Assembly: GCA_019359115.1 (NCBI GenBank)
Contig: JAHHHW010000092.1
Location: forward strand, 1 to 57,445
Direction: 5' to 3'
DNA length: 57,445 nucleotides
DNA from: Pelatocladus maniniholoensis HA4357-MV3
Lineage (GTDB): Bacteria > Cyanobacteriota > Cyanobacteriia > Cyanobacteriales > Nostocaceae
The position numbers and the translations under genes were made by a program. Every line of letters begins with the position of its first letter. Position 1 is the stretch's first letter. The notes under the pieces are model-generated. The model ran no database searches and was not told where the DNA came from. It saw only the letters and a program-made list of their open reading frames with translations. Positions 18,049 through 27,595 of the stretch are shown in pieces.

Positions 18049-19149
18049 TCAAACTAGTGAACTGTTTAAATTACAAGCTTGATCAACAACTTGCTCAACT
18101 TTACTAAAGAAAGCTTCCTCTGAAAAGTTTGCCACTGCATGATTACGGATATCTTCGTAATCCCAATGAATTGCTTTGGCTTCTAGTAGAGCTGCTTGAA
18201 GAGATTCAGGTGTTTGCCTTTTAAAAAACACTCCAGTTTTTCCGGGTATTTGAGTATCCAATACTCCACCTGCCCCATAGGCAATTACTGGTGTTCCACT
18301 AGCATTAGCCTCTACTGGAACTAATCCATAGTCTTCTAGAGCGGCTACTATGATAGATTTAGCTTTAGCGAATAATTGCGTACGTTGGCTATCTGTGACG
18401 TGTCCGAGAAACTCTACATTGCTAAGAGCTTTTGATTGTAATCGTTCTCGCTCTGGACCATTCCCTGATATTAATAATCGCCATCCCAGCCAATTAAAAG
18501 CTTCCACTATTATATCAAGACGTTTGTAGCTAATCATCCGAGCCGAAGCTAGATAATAATCTTCTTTAGATTTTGTGAAAACAAACTTACTAGTATCAAT
18601 AGGATAATTAATAACAATAGCTTTTTTACCGTAAGTAGTTTGAATACGACGAGCTACAACGCTGGAATTTGCTATGTAAAGGTCTGGTTCTTGTGCATAT
18701 GCAAGATCTACCTTTCTCATCACTTGAAACACTTGCTCGATTAGAGGAGCAAAATATCTATAATCTCCGTACTCTCGTAAATATGTTTCTGTATCCCATA
18801 AAAACCGAGTAATGTTATGACAAAAGCAAATATGCTTGGCTGAAGGATTTTTCCGTACTGCTTTAGCAAAACTTGTGCTACTGCTAATAATCAAATCATA
18901 TTCCTGTAAGTCTAAAGCACGAAAGGCTGGAAAATAAAAAGGGGCCATCAGGCGAAAATATTTTGCAGCACCAGGAATATTTTGCAAAAAAGTTGTGTTG
19001 ACAATCCGTTCACCCAAGTCGATTGTTTGCTGGGGGTCATACAAAGAGGTATATATATCTGCTTGAGGGTAGCGTTTACAAAGCAATTCAAAGACTCTTT
19101 CGGCGCCGCCTCGCTGGGTTAAGTAATCATGTACTAAAGCTACTTTCAT
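18049..19149 (-). CDS. Family 4 glycosyltransferase
   Basis: A 366-residue GT-B transferase. It starts KVALVHDYLTQRGGAERVFE, a pattern typical of GT4 enzymes in cyanobacterial polysaccharide clusters, and has the donor-site region AALEDYGLVPVEANASGTPV followed by AYGAGGVLDT. It lies just upstream of the wzc-like gene and heads a two-gene operon with its promoter in the 1.1-kb gap beyond 19149. It may add an early sugar to the repeat unit; specificity is not evident. Confidence 0.88.
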   Translation of the reverse strand: MKVALVHDYLTQRGGAERVFELLCKRYPQADIYTSLYDPQQTIDLGERIVNTTFLQNIPGAAKYFRLMAPFYFPAFRALDLQEYDLIISSSTSFAKAVRKNPSAKHICFCHNITRFLWDTETYLREYGDYRYFAPLIEQVFQVMRKVDLAYAQEPDLYIANSSVVARRIQTTYGKKAIVINYPIDTSKFVFTKSKEDYYLASARMISYKRLDIIVEAFNWLGWRLLISGNGPERERLQSKALSNVEFLGHVTDSQRTQLFAKAKSIIVAALEDYGLVPVEANASGTPVIAYGAGGVLDTQIPGKTGVFFKRQTPESLQAALLEAKAIHWDYEDIRNHAVANFSEEAFFSKVEQVVDQACNLNSSLV

Positions 19150-20241
19150 AATTCTTTGTAAATTGACTCTATATAACGGCAGTAATCAAAAAATTAATTA
19201 TTAACACCATACTCACGCTTTGTTGTTTATAGACACGTCTTTAATACAATCTGTAAACAGGAAAATCCTGAAATATTTTTTAATTTTTCAAAAACTTCTC
19301 TGTGAATTCCGATTTTTGTAAATTTATGATGAAGTGTTGCAGACTGCACAAACAATAAGCTATTGGTTTGTTAAGGGTTTGTATGACTTAATCTCTGAAT
19401 CCAAACAATAGACCCATCCTACTTGTCTACAAAATAAAGATATATGATGGTTTTTACCTGTATTGTTACTTATTGAGCAATTCGATAAATTTTTCAATAA
19501 GTTTATTGCTGATTTGTCAACTAACCTGAGTGGTAATTTGTTAATATTTGGCATCAGTGATTTATTAATTAGCGTTTTTAGCGTTTTTAACGCGCTCATA
19601 TCAAAATTTTCCTTGAAAATAGAGCAAAAGTTTAGTAATATATGATCTCGTTTACGAAAAATTTAATTTTTGGAAGCAAGTAATTACGAGATACCCCAAT
19701 TTACACTATCCTGAATAGCGTATTCACTAAGGATACATGCGTTCATTATAAATTTTTATTATTTTCGCAGATATTTCATTAAACTGTAAATTTAAGAAAT
19801 CTCATCAAGTACTCGATAAGTGGTAAAATTTTGAAACGCCCATATAGTTATGCGATCGCAAAGCGGCAAATGAGATCAGTCTTTTCTCTTGAACCGAACC
19901 ACAGGAGAAAATTAAAACATATTCATTCTTATGGGTAAAATTAGGCAAGTTTAGCTCACCTCGCATTTTGAGTACAACAGTCAGTTATCAGTTAGTGATT
20001 TTTCATATCAACAATGTCTAAATTTATACTTGTTGCGAAGAATCCAATAAATATTCAATATACCACTTTTTTAATTAAGACAGCGAGTATATAAAAAAAC
20101 TAGTTACTCATACCTTTATTCAGCCTATAGTAAATTAATTTTTTGAAAAGGTTAAAGGCGAAGGGAGAAAGGATAAATATCTATCGCTTTCTCCCTTCAC
20201 TAAAAAATAGCGGTGCTATACCTATATGGTACTTGACATAA
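19150..20241. other. 1.1-kb AT-rich gap without a recognised gene
   Basis: No supported gene is seen. Short frames at 19360-19599 (minus) and 19463-19645 (plus) overlap antiparallel and lack homology. A 9-bp inverted repeat, ACTTATTGA/TCAATAAGT, lies at 19468-19476 and 19494-19502. The left part probably carries the promoter of the GT-wzc operon. The right end carries the terminator of the SAF oxidoreductase gene. Confidence 0.5.
20160..20198 (-). terminator. Rho-independent terminator of the SAF oxidoreductase gene
   Basis: A perfect 12-bp stem (GAAGGGAGAAAG and its complement) with a 15-nt loop lies 44 nt past the stop codon at 20242. On the minus strand it is followed by a U-rich stretch. 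It closes the seven-gene transcript that starts at the CDP-glucose pyrophosphorylase gene. Confidence 0.75.
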
Positions 20242-21555
20242 TTACCCAACAGCTGTCAAGGTTTTAGAAGAAGCGAAATAAGCGTTTTGTTCAGCTCTGA
20301 GTTGATCGCAAAGTCTACCATCTGGTAGTTCCACATCATCGTAGGTAAGAACTTGATCCTTAGAAATATCTCGTTTCAGACGACACCCTTCAGCTAAACC
20401 CATTGGCAAGAGATTTTGCTCTTGGACTATGTTAGAGTTTTCACACTGTCCGTAGGTCATGTAGTAGCCAATGCCATCCAAAGTTTCTCCTGCTTTCAAG
20501 TCAATTTTGGCAGTGGTGACAACATCAACAATGGGAGCATCCAAGGGAGTCAACACACAATCTTGGAATAGAACTGCGCGAGCCACTGATAATGGCACTT
20601 CAAAATGGCAGAGGTGGTAAGGAGTATAAAAGCTATACAGTGGCCCTTCACCTAACTTGTACAAATTGAGGTAATGTTGTTGCTTGGGATCATCGTGAGT
20701 ACCAAAGACAAATACTCCTGGTCCTGGTTTAGCACCAACTACATAATCTACAATACCGCCGAGTTCTTTAAGTTGGTCAACGTCATACATTTTGGTCATT
20801 TCATCAACGTGACCATTAAAGTCATATCCCAGCATTCCCCGCTTGGCAATCTTCATACCTGTACCATTGGCAACGATCGCCTGCTCGAAAGAAATTTTTG
20901 TACCGTCGGCGAAGCTAGTGACCATATGCGCTTTTTGTCCCCAGCGCTTGGCAAATGCTTCTTGGGTGGTGGGATTACGATATGGATCTTGTAAACCTTT
21001 AATATTACCACACAATAGAGGAGTTAAACCAATACTTTTCACAAAGCGGTAGAGGTTCATTTGTACCCCTGGCTGATCACCATCGCAGGCGGAAAGAATC
21101 ACACCAGCTTTGTCAGCGTACACTTTCAAAATAGAACCGATGGTGCCATCAAGTTCAGCATTCATCATAATCACGTGCTTGCGATGGGCGATCGCTTCGG
21201 TGATCACATGAGCGCCAAATTCCACAGCACCAGTAACTTCTATTAAGGCATCAATCCCTTCTGCACGGCAAAGTAACATCGCATCTTCGGTGACAGCATA
21301 ACCCCCACTGGCGATCGCAGCTTCTAATTCAGTCACAGTCTTCGCGACTTGAAAATTTTCAATCCCCGCTTCTGAATAAGCTCGTTTTGCTGCATCAACA
21401 TTGCGGTTAGAAATCGCTACTAACTCCATACCAGGAACAGAGTTAGCAATTTGATTAGCAATTCCGCGACCCATAAAGCCTGCACCAATCATACCGACTT
21501 TTACGGGGTTGCCTGCTTCCGCACGAGCAGCTAAAGCGCTATCAACAATAATCAT
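20242..21555 (-). CDS. NAD(P)-dependent oxidoreductase with SAF domain (homoserine-dehydrogenase-like)
   Basis: A 437-residue cytoplasmic enzyme. The Rossmann motif GAGFMGRG is at about 22-31, and EVTGAVEFGAHV and the MMNAELDGTIG segment follow. The C-terminal portion (about 340-430, from DLKAGETLDGIGYY) resembles a SAF domain. Relatives occur in lipopolysaccharide gene clusters beside RfbF and RfbC homologues and are thought to act in nucleotide-sugar synthesis. The reaction is not established. Direct neighbours rfbC (136 nt upstream) and the SDR gene support a sugar-modifying role. It is not a true homoserine dehydrogenase on present evidence. Confidence 0.75.
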   Translation of the reverse strand: MIIVDSALAARAEAGNPVKVGMIGAGFMGRGIANQIANSVPGMELVAISNRNVDAAKRAYSEAGIENFQVAKTVTELEAAIASGGYAVTEDAMLLCRAEGIDALIEVTGAVEFGAHVITEAIAHRKHVIMMNAELDGTIGSILKVYADKAGVILSACDGDQPGVQMNLYRFVKSIGLTPLLCGNIKGLQDPYRNPTTQEAFAKRWGQKAHMVTSFADGTKISFEQAIVANGTGMKIAKRGMLGYDFNGHVDEMTKMYDVDQLKELGGIVDYVVGAKPGPGVFVFGTHDDPKQQHYLNLYKLGEGPLYSFYTPYHLCHFEVPLSVARAVLFQDCVLTPLDAPIVDVVTTAKIDLKAGETLDGIGYYMTYGQCENSNIVQEQNLLPMGLAEGCRLKRDISKDQVLTYDDVELPDGRLCDQLRAEQNAYFASSKTLTAVG

Positions 21556-21690
21556 TTACCTACAACTCCTACTTTGTTATCTTTTAAATACATACGCGAA
21601 ATCTATCTGTATCTATCTGTGTGTGTCGGTGATCGATAGGTAAAAAATGATTTTTCTCCTACTTTGAATCCACACCAAATATAATTTTTG

Positions 21691-22242
21691 TTATTTAGAA
21701 CCACCAACAGTCATCATTGACATTAAAGGCCAATTCAAATCTTTTTCAGAAATTTCTGTCACTTCTAAAGGCCATTTGATGTTAAAGAAAGGATCGTTAT
21801 AGCGTAGACCTCTTTCATAACCTGGAGTGTAGAACTCACCAACTTGATATGTGACTTCTGCTCTATCGGTGAGTGCTTGATACCCATGAGCAAACATTTC
21901 TGGTACATATAAAGCTCGATGATTTTCGGCGCTTAGTTCTACACCAAAATGTTGTAAAAATGTGGGAGATTCGGGACGCATATCAATAATGACATCATAG
22001 ATAGCGCCTTGAATACAACGAATTAACTTTGTTTCTGCGGCTGGGGGAACTTGATAATGCATTCCCCGCAAGGTTCCCTTTTTATGATTGAAAGAAAGAT
22101 TGCATTGAGCAACAGTTGGCTTTAAACCATGTGCTTCAAATTCTTGAGCACAGAAAGTACGAGCAAAAAAACCACGATGATCATGCTTTTCTTCTAAATC
22201 AATAATGTATGCGTCTTTCAGTTCTGTTTTGGTGAAAATCAT
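21691..22242 (-). CDS. rfbC: dTDP-4-dehydrorhamnose 3,5-epimerase family protein
   Basis: A 183-residue cupin of normal RmlC length. The pattern EEKHDHRGFFARTF, the substrate loop KGTLRGMHYQ with the catalytic histidine, the strand GAIYDVIIDMR, and the C-terminal EFYTPGYERGLRYNDP that holds the second active-site residues are all present. RmlC inverts C3 and C5 of a dTDP-4-keto sugar. No rmlA, rmlB or rmlD is in the window, so here it may act on a CDP-linked 4-keto sugar. The ribosome-binding site AAGGAGGT is ideal, 6 nt from the ATG. Confidence 0.88.
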   Translation of the reverse strand: MIFTKTELKDAYIIDLEEKHDHRGFFARTFCAQEFEAHGLKPTVAQCNLSFNHKKGTLRGMHYQVPPAAETKLIRCIQGAIYDVIIDMRPESPTFLQHFGVELSAENHRALYVPEMFAHGYQALTDRAEVTYQVGEFYTPGYERGLRYNDPFFNIKWPLEVTEISEKDLNWPLMSMMTVGGSK

Positions 22243-22300
22243 GATTAACCTCCTTAAATCAATATTTAGGACGAGAAATAAAAAATTTTCCGTCAGAAAA

Positions 22301-23584
22301 TTAGTTGGTATTTACTGACATACAAGTTTGTTTTTCAGAAATAATCATATCTGTTTCCAGCACCTGATTATATAAATTTATGAATTTTTTGACATATAAA
22401 TCTAAAGAATATTCCTCGACTGCTATTTGGCGACATTGTTGACTCATAGAACTTCGGAGATTGTTATCTTCCAACAACTGTACAATGCAATTGGTAAGTT
22501 CTTCCACATTCTCAGCTTCTGCAAGAAGTCCTGTGATCCCAGGGCGAACTAAATCAGGAACACCACCAACATTGAAGCTGACCATTGGAGTACCACAAGC
22601 CATGCTTTCATACAAAACTAAAGGCGAATTGTCAGCGCGAGTTGGACAAACAAACAAATCAGCCACAGAATAAAGAATAGCTTTAAAACTTTCGCTAGAG
22701 ATAAAACCCATGTTAATAGTTTGTATGCCAATATTTTGAGAGAATCCGTCACCCCCACCAATTGTCAAAAGCAAAATTTCAGACTTTAAAGATTCTGGTA
22801 GCTTTTCTAGAGCCTTTAAAAGTAAATCACCACCCTTGCGATTGTCTTTGACACTAAGTGCGTTGAACATTAAAACTTTTTTCTTGTTGGGAATTCCTAA
22901 TACAGAACGACAATGTTCTGAATTGATCGGATGATAAACTTCAGTATCAAGCCCATAGGGAATATGATGAAGAGGAAAGCGGTTAAGCATACTTTCCTGA
23001 GCAAGACTGTACATCCATTTACTAGGAACCGCAATGTGGAAATTTGAATGCTTGTAAACCCAATCTTTCAGCTTCCATTCCAAACGGGTGTTATCTCTTT
23101 TTATGTAACCTGGAACTTCAAGATCTGGACATTGACCGCAGCCAATTTTCCAGCGATCGCACTCATAGCTGTAGTGACAATGTCCAGTGAATGCCCACAT
23201 ATCATGCATGTAATAAACGATGGGCTTTTCTTTAGTTATATCAGGAAATGAGAGATAGCTGATAAACTTATCATGAATGCAATGTAATGTAATTACATCT
23301 GCTTCGCAATAAGCAAAATCTTTTTTCATATCGAGAGTAGTAAATACTCTAGAAACTTCATTTAATCCAAGTTCAAATTCAAGTTTCATCAAAATAGTTT
23401 CAATAATTCTTGTTGGCAGAGAACGTTCTAACTTAATAGTTTCTGAAGTTCCTAGCTGTTTAAACAAGCATAATATCTTTGATTCAAAACCATTTTTTAT
23501 CATACCACTGTGGAGTCGGTACATGGAAATTCCAGCTCCTCCTGTTATGGCATGATCACTCAAATTAATCTGTAGGATTTTCAT
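22301..23584 (-). CDS. Family 4 glycosyltransferase
   Basis: A 427-residue GT-B enzyme. The N-terminal domain starts ILQINLSDHAITGGAGISMY and contains a CHYSYECDRWKIGCGQCP cysteine-rich loop typical of a subgroup of GT4 enzymes. The donor domain has FVCPTRADNSPLVLYESMAC followed by GTPMVSFNVGGVPDLV, with the E-x7-E region intact. It ends 58 nt before rfbC and probably shares its transcript. It is one of nine GTs of the island. Confidence 0.88.
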   Translation of the reverse strand: MKILQINLSDHAITGGAGISMYRLHSGMIKNGFESKILCLFKQLGTSETIKLERSLPTRIIETILMKLEFELGLNEVSRVFTTLDMKKDFAYCEADVITLHCIHDKFISYLSFPDITKEKPIVYYMHDMWAFTGHCHYSYECDRWKIGCGQCPDLEVPGYIKRDNTRLEWKLKDWVYKHSNFHIAVPSKWMYSLAQESMLNRFPLHHIPYGLDTEVYHPINSEHCRSVLGIPNKKKVLMFNALSVKDNRKGGDLLLKALEKLPESLKSEILLLTIGGGDGFSQNIGIQTINMGFISSESFKAILYSVADLFVCPTRADNSPLVLYESMACGTPMVSFNVGGVPDLVRPGITGLLAEAENVEELTNCIVQLLEDNNLRSSMSQQCRQIAVEEYSLDLYVKKFINLYNQVLETDMIISEKQTCMSVNTN

Positions 23585-23845
23585 AAAATAAAACTCAGAG
23601 GACTAACTAGATTATAGAAGTTTTGTCATGATTTTTATTTCTTCAAACTTAAAAGTTATTTTTTTCTTAAGTCAATCAAACACGTTCTGATAAATCTGGC
23701 ATTTTTAGTTGAAAACACCAGATTCAACAATTAATTTTGCGAATTCGTACAATTTTAAAACCTTAGATAGCGTGGGCTTGCAAAGCTTATTACTAATCTA
23801 TAGCTCAACAAGATATGTACGAATTGTTAATAGTCAGCAATTTAT

Positions 23846-24820
23846 TCATAATTCATTATCATTATTATTAATGACTGCCACTTCTTTTTCTCTAGCAGGT
23901 ATAACGACTTCCACAGCAGAGATACTGACTAAGCTTAAATAGGGAAGAATCGTAGTCATTGCTAGAACAGGCCATCTTCTCAATGCTCCTAAAAAAACTC
24001 TCCAGTTATTTTTTAAAAAATGCTTTAAAACCAATTTCCGACAAAACAAATTAGAGTATCCTGCCTCCATTAATTTCACATAAAGGAAAGGTAAATCAAT
24101 ATATTGCATTTTTAGAAGTGTTTTTGGTTCACGCATCCAGTGACTACTACCGAAAGAACTTTCAACATAGGTTTCTTTGGTGATTTTTACACTTCCATGA
24201 GCAGCGCAATACGCAGTCCAAAAGACTTGTGCCTCCATATTTTTCACACCTGTTGACCATTTTTTCACAGCGTGCTGTACCAAATCTTTTCTATAGACTT
24301 GTGCAGTCATAAAGCCAACTCCAGAGTGATTTTCTTGGATACAGCGTTGAAACACAGCCTTACCATCAGAACATACTTGTTCATTCTCAATTTGATAGCA
24401 ACGTTGATAGATTAAATTGCCAGTAGGTTCATGACGGCAAGAAAAATTAAGAATTAATAATGATAACTCTGGATGCTCTTTAATGTTTTTGACTACGTAA
24501 GCAAGTGTTCTTTCCTGTATAGGATCGTCATCCCCTATTGTCCAGATATATTTACTTTGCGCTGTTTCTATACAATAAGCAATGTTCCTCATCACGCCAA
24601 GATTTTCACTATTTCTATTGGCATGAAATTTAGTGTTTTGAAAACTCGGAAACCATTTCTGAATAACTTCTTGTGTATTATCTGTTGAACAGTTATCAGA
24701 AACGATTATTTCACATTCAGACTCAAAACCATCAATTGCTTTAGCTAACCAAGCCAGTTGCTGATCAAGTAAGTGTCCACGGTTATAAGTAGGAATTGCT
24801 ATTGTCAGTAGTGTATCCAT
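23846..24820 (-). CDS. Family 2 glycosyltransferase
   Basis: A 324-residue GT-A transferase. It starts LTIAIPTYNRGHLLDQQL, followed by IIVSDNCSTDNTQEV and KYIWTIGDDDPIQERTL with the GDDD metal motif. A hydrophobic segment near 285-305 may bind the membrane. The C-terminal end is unusually acidic and asparagine-rich (INNNDNEL). Sequence 3' to the gene (23585-23845) is AT-rich with no visible gene. Confidence 0.87.
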   Translation of the reverse strand: MDTLLTIAIPTYNRGHLLDQQLAWLAKAIDGFESECEIIVSDNCSTDNTQEVIQKWFPSFQNTKFHANRNSENLGVMRNIAYCIETAQSKYIWTIGDDDPIQERTLAYVVKNIKEHPELSLLILNFSCRHEPTGNLIYQRCYQIENEQVCSDGKAVFQRCIQENHSGVGFMTAQVYRKDLVQHAVKKWSTGVKNMEAQVFWTAYCAAHGSVKITKETYVESSFGSSHWMREPKTLLKMQYIDLPFLYVKLMEAGYSNLFCRKLVLKHFLKNNWRVFLGALRRWPVLAMTTILPYLSLVSISAVEVVIPAREKEVAVINNNDNEL

Positions 24821-24982
24821 ATTTGTTTGTTATCGATGAGGTATAGCCTTTACCATGCGATTCTTGAGAGACACACCGAGTCTGAAATTTATACAAAAAA
24901 ATGATTGGCAAAATTGCAGATTCATCAAAGCTAATTAATTCTGAATCTGCAAGAAATGTATCTTGCCAATCAAATTATCTAG

Positions 24983-26011
24983 TTAATATTTAGCCCAGAA
25001 GAAATCTTTGTCAATTTGCTGTGTACGAATCAAATATTCTAGTTGCTTCAAGCGAGTAAAACCTCTAGATAAGAAGACTTCCTCACTCATGTCAATTTTG
25101 GTAAACAAATCAAATAATTGTTTAGCACCTAGTTGTGCATTCCAATCACACTTAAAGCCGGGTAAGATGGTATTAATTTTCTCAAAAGAGACTCGATAAC
25201 TACGGTTGTCTGATCCTTGTTGACCAAAACTTAATTGACATCCAGGAAAAGCATCCGCAATAATTTCAGCAATTTCTCTAACTCGATAATTATTGGCGGT
25301 GTCGCCGACATTAAAAATTTGATTGTGTATAATATCGCGAGGAGCTTCAAGGGTGCAGACAATAGCCTTACAAATATCTAGCGCATGAACTAGCGGACGC
25401 CAAGGTGTACCATCGCTTGTCATTTTGATTTCTTTAGTAGTCCATGCTAAACCTGACAAGTTATTTAAAACAATATCAAAGCGCATTCTCGGAGAAGCAC
25501 CAAAAGCAGTAGCATTTCGCATAAAGGTAGGAGAGAAGTCATCATCAGCAAGTGGTTTGACATCTCGCTCTACTAATGTTTTACATTCTGCATAAGCTGT
25601 CTGAGGATTAACAGCAGATTCTTCGGTGACGTCTCCTTCAGTTGCGACGCCATAAACACTACAAGAAGACATGTAGACAAATCGACGTACATCTGCTTCT
25701 TTTGCTAGTTTCGCAAGACGGACTGAACCTTTGTGGTTAATATCATATGTAATATTAGGTGCAAGTTGTCCAGTTGGGTCATTAGACAGTTCCGCCATAT
25801 GGACTATTGCTTCAACACCTTGCAAGTCTTCGGAGGTAATGTGACGAATATCTTTGTTAAGGGTTTTAGCTGTAAATTCAGTACCGTTGTATAACCAACC
25901 TACTTTATAAAATCCAGTATCTACACCAATAACTTCATGACCTCTTTGAATCAACAAAGGAGGTAATAATGAGCCAAGATAACCTTCTGTTCCTGTGACG
26001 AGAATCTTCAT
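24983..26011 (-). CDS. NAD-dependent epimerase/dehydratase (extended SDR)
   Basis: A 342-residue nucleotide-sugar SDR. The cofactor motif GTEGYLGS is at 7-14, the SSCS serine region at 115-118, and the catalytic Tyr and Lys in YAECK at 140-144. A substrate-side region includes RNATAFGASPRMR. It lacks the features of RfbG (CDP-glucose 4,6-dehydratase). Relatives are often annotated as UDP-glucose 4-epimerase-like. With RfbF, RfbC and the SAF oxidoreductase it probably converts a nucleotide sugar to the donor of an unusual HEP sugar. Which reaction it carries out is uncertain. Confidence 0.82.
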   Translation of the reverse strand: MKILVTGTEGYLGSLLPPLLIQRGHEVIGVDTGFYKVGWLYNGTEFTAKTLNKDIRHITSEDLQGVEAIVHMAELSNDPTGQLAPNITYDINHKGSVRLAKLAKEADVRRFVYMSSCSVYGVATEGDVTEESAVNPQTAYAECKTLVERDVKPLADDDFSPTFMRNATAFGASPRMRFDIVLNNLSGLAWTTKEIKMTSDGTPWRPLVHALDICKAIVCTLEAPRDIIHNQIFNVGDTANNYRVREIAEIIADAFPGCQLSFGQQGSDNRSYRVSFEKINTILPGFKCDWNAQLGAKQLFDLFTKIDMSEEVFLSRGFTRLKQLEYLIRTQQIDKDFFWAKY

Positions 26012-26313
26012 TTCTAAAAGTCCTTTGTGTTGATAGATTAATTTTGATTTCGTTTACACATAAATTGAGCAAATTACACTATTACCGCTTCTTTGGAAGT
26101 AGGGAATATGTTCGTTGATAGCTGCTTGAGTACTTGTTTGTCAATAAAGTTTGTAGTCAGGACTACTATACGAGTTTTACGAAGTAGTACACCCGAATTT
26201 CTCAACACGCTTAGTGCTGACTACAAACCCTCAAAACTCACTTGACATTTCAAGTAACTCGGACAACACCCTTAACTCTGATTCCACCCTCACACCAACA
26301 ATCCATTTTGTAG
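26012..26313. other. Intergenic region with an inverted-repeat element
   Basis: The gap between the SDR gene and the LhgO-like gene holds no gene. It contains an 80-bp dyad element (26149-26228, separate entry) and otherwise unremarkable AT-rich DNA. Confidence 0.6.
26149..26228. repeat. 80-bp inverted-repeat (REP/MITE-like) element
   Basis: The ends GTTTGTAGTCAG (26149-26160) and CTGACTACAAAC (26217-26228) are perfect 12-bp inverted repeats. Inside are ACTACT and AGTAGT at 26162-26167 and 26183-26188. The terminal string ACTACAAAC also occurs at the end of the repeat near 10847. This kind of element is widely dispersed in filamentous cyanobacteria. Confidence 0.75.
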
Positions 26314-27525
26314 TTAGGCGACTGTGGTTTGCAGATGCTGTGGTTGGGGAATTTGAGCAACTATGGCTTTACCAATTTCAATAGAGGAAGTGGCTGCTGG
26401 AGAAGGTGCATTGCATACATGAACTGTATTTTGACCATGAATAATCAAAAAGTCATCTACCAATTTACCGTCCTTCATCAATGCTTGAGCGCGAACTCCT
26501 GCATGGGTAGGAATTAAATCTTCTGATTGCACTTCTGGAATTAGTTTTTGCAAACTTTTGGTAAAGGCTGCTTTACTAAAGGAACGAATTATTTCTTTGA
26601 TTCCTTCGTCTGCGTGTTTAGCTGCTAGCTTCCAAAAGCCAGGATAGGTCATTACTTCAGCAAAATCACGTAAGTCAAAGTCAGTCTTTTTATAACCTTC
26701 CCGTTTCAGACTCAAAACTGCGTTCGGTCCAGCGTGGACACTACCATCAATCATCCGGGTGAAATGAACGCCTAAGAAGGGAAAGTCAGGATTGGGAACT
26801 GGATAGATCAAACCTTTGACGAGAGAGCGTTTTTCTGGAACTAGCTCGTAGTATTCTCCCCGGAAAGGTACAATTTTTGCTTGGGGATCTACTTTACCTA
26901 ATTTAGCAATGCGATCGCTATGTAAACCAGCACAGTTAACTACATAACGAGTTTCAAAACTCCCGTTATTTGTCTCTAATACCTGACGATTACCACTGGG
27001 AACTATTTTTTCAACTTTTGTGTTGAGTTGTAATTCTCCTCCTTGTTGAGTAATTATCTCCGCATACTTGAGACAAACTTGCTTGTAATTAGCAATACCT
27101 GTTGAATATACATAAATTCCACCTACACTGGTAACGTGAGGTTCAAATTCTTTGACTTCCTCTGGAGTAATTCTCTTGACTTTGATATCATTGTCTAAAC
27201 CACGCTTATACAGATTTTCTAAGCCTGGTAATTCGCTTTCATCGGTAGCAACTATTACCTTACCACAAACTTCATAATCAATCCCATGCTCTTGACAGAA
27301 TTCTACCATTGACTGGCAACCATCACGGCAGAATTTTGCTTTGAAACTCCCTGGCTTATAGTAGATACCAGAGTGAATCACACCACTATTATTGCCAGTT
27401 TGATGAAAAGCCCATTGACTTTCCTTTTCCAGAACTAAAATCTTCGCATTGGGATAGGTTTTACCTAAGGCCATAGCGGTGGAAAGACCAACAATACCTC
27501 CACCTATAATTGCAAAATCGTACAT
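26314..27525 (-). CDS. lhgO: L-2-hydroxyglutarate oxidase-like FAD oxidoreductase
   Basis: A 403-residue FAD enzyme of the DAO superfamily from the ATG at 27525; a GTG at 27546 would add seven residues that do not resemble the family. The start YDFAIIGGGIVGLSTAMALG is the FAD-binding motif. HQTGNNSGVIHSGIYY and the late IPTHAGVRAQALMKDGKLVDD follow the LhgO family along its whole length. LhgO oxidises L-2-hydroxyglutarate to 2-oxoglutarate. Its place inside a polysaccharide operon suggests either a heterocyst-linked metabolic task or a changed substrate. It probably corresponds to one of the first genes of the Anabaena HEP island. Confidence 0.8.
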   Translation of the reverse strand: MYDFAIIGGGIVGLSTAMALGKTYPNAKILVLEKESQWAFHQTGNNSGVIHSGIYYKPGSFKAKFCRDGCQSMVEFCQEHGIDYEVCGKVIVATDESELPGLENLYKRGLDNDIKVKRITPEEVKEFEPHVTSVGGIYVYSTGIANYKQVCLKYAEIITQQGGELQLNTKVEKIVPSGNRQVLETNNGSFETRYVVNCAGLHSDRIAKLGKVDPQAKIVPFRGEYYELVPEKRSLVKGLIYPVPNPDFPFLGVHFTRMIDGSVHAGPNAVLSLKREGYKKTDFDLRDFAEVMTYPGFWKLAAKHADEGIKEIIRSFSKAAFTKSLQKLIPEVQSEDLIPTHAGVRAQALMKDGKLVDDFLIIHGQNTVHVCNAPSPAATSSIEIGKAIVAQIPQPQHLQTTVA

Positions 27526-27595
27526 CGGTTTTATTGCCTCTGTCACCAGTAAGTAATTATGAATTGGTTTCTCATAAATATAGTTTTGAGAATCC

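Noticed and set aside
19360-19645. 79- and 60-codon frames facing each other in the 1.1-kb gap
   Set aside because: They overlap antiparallel in AT-rich DNA and show no signs of coding.
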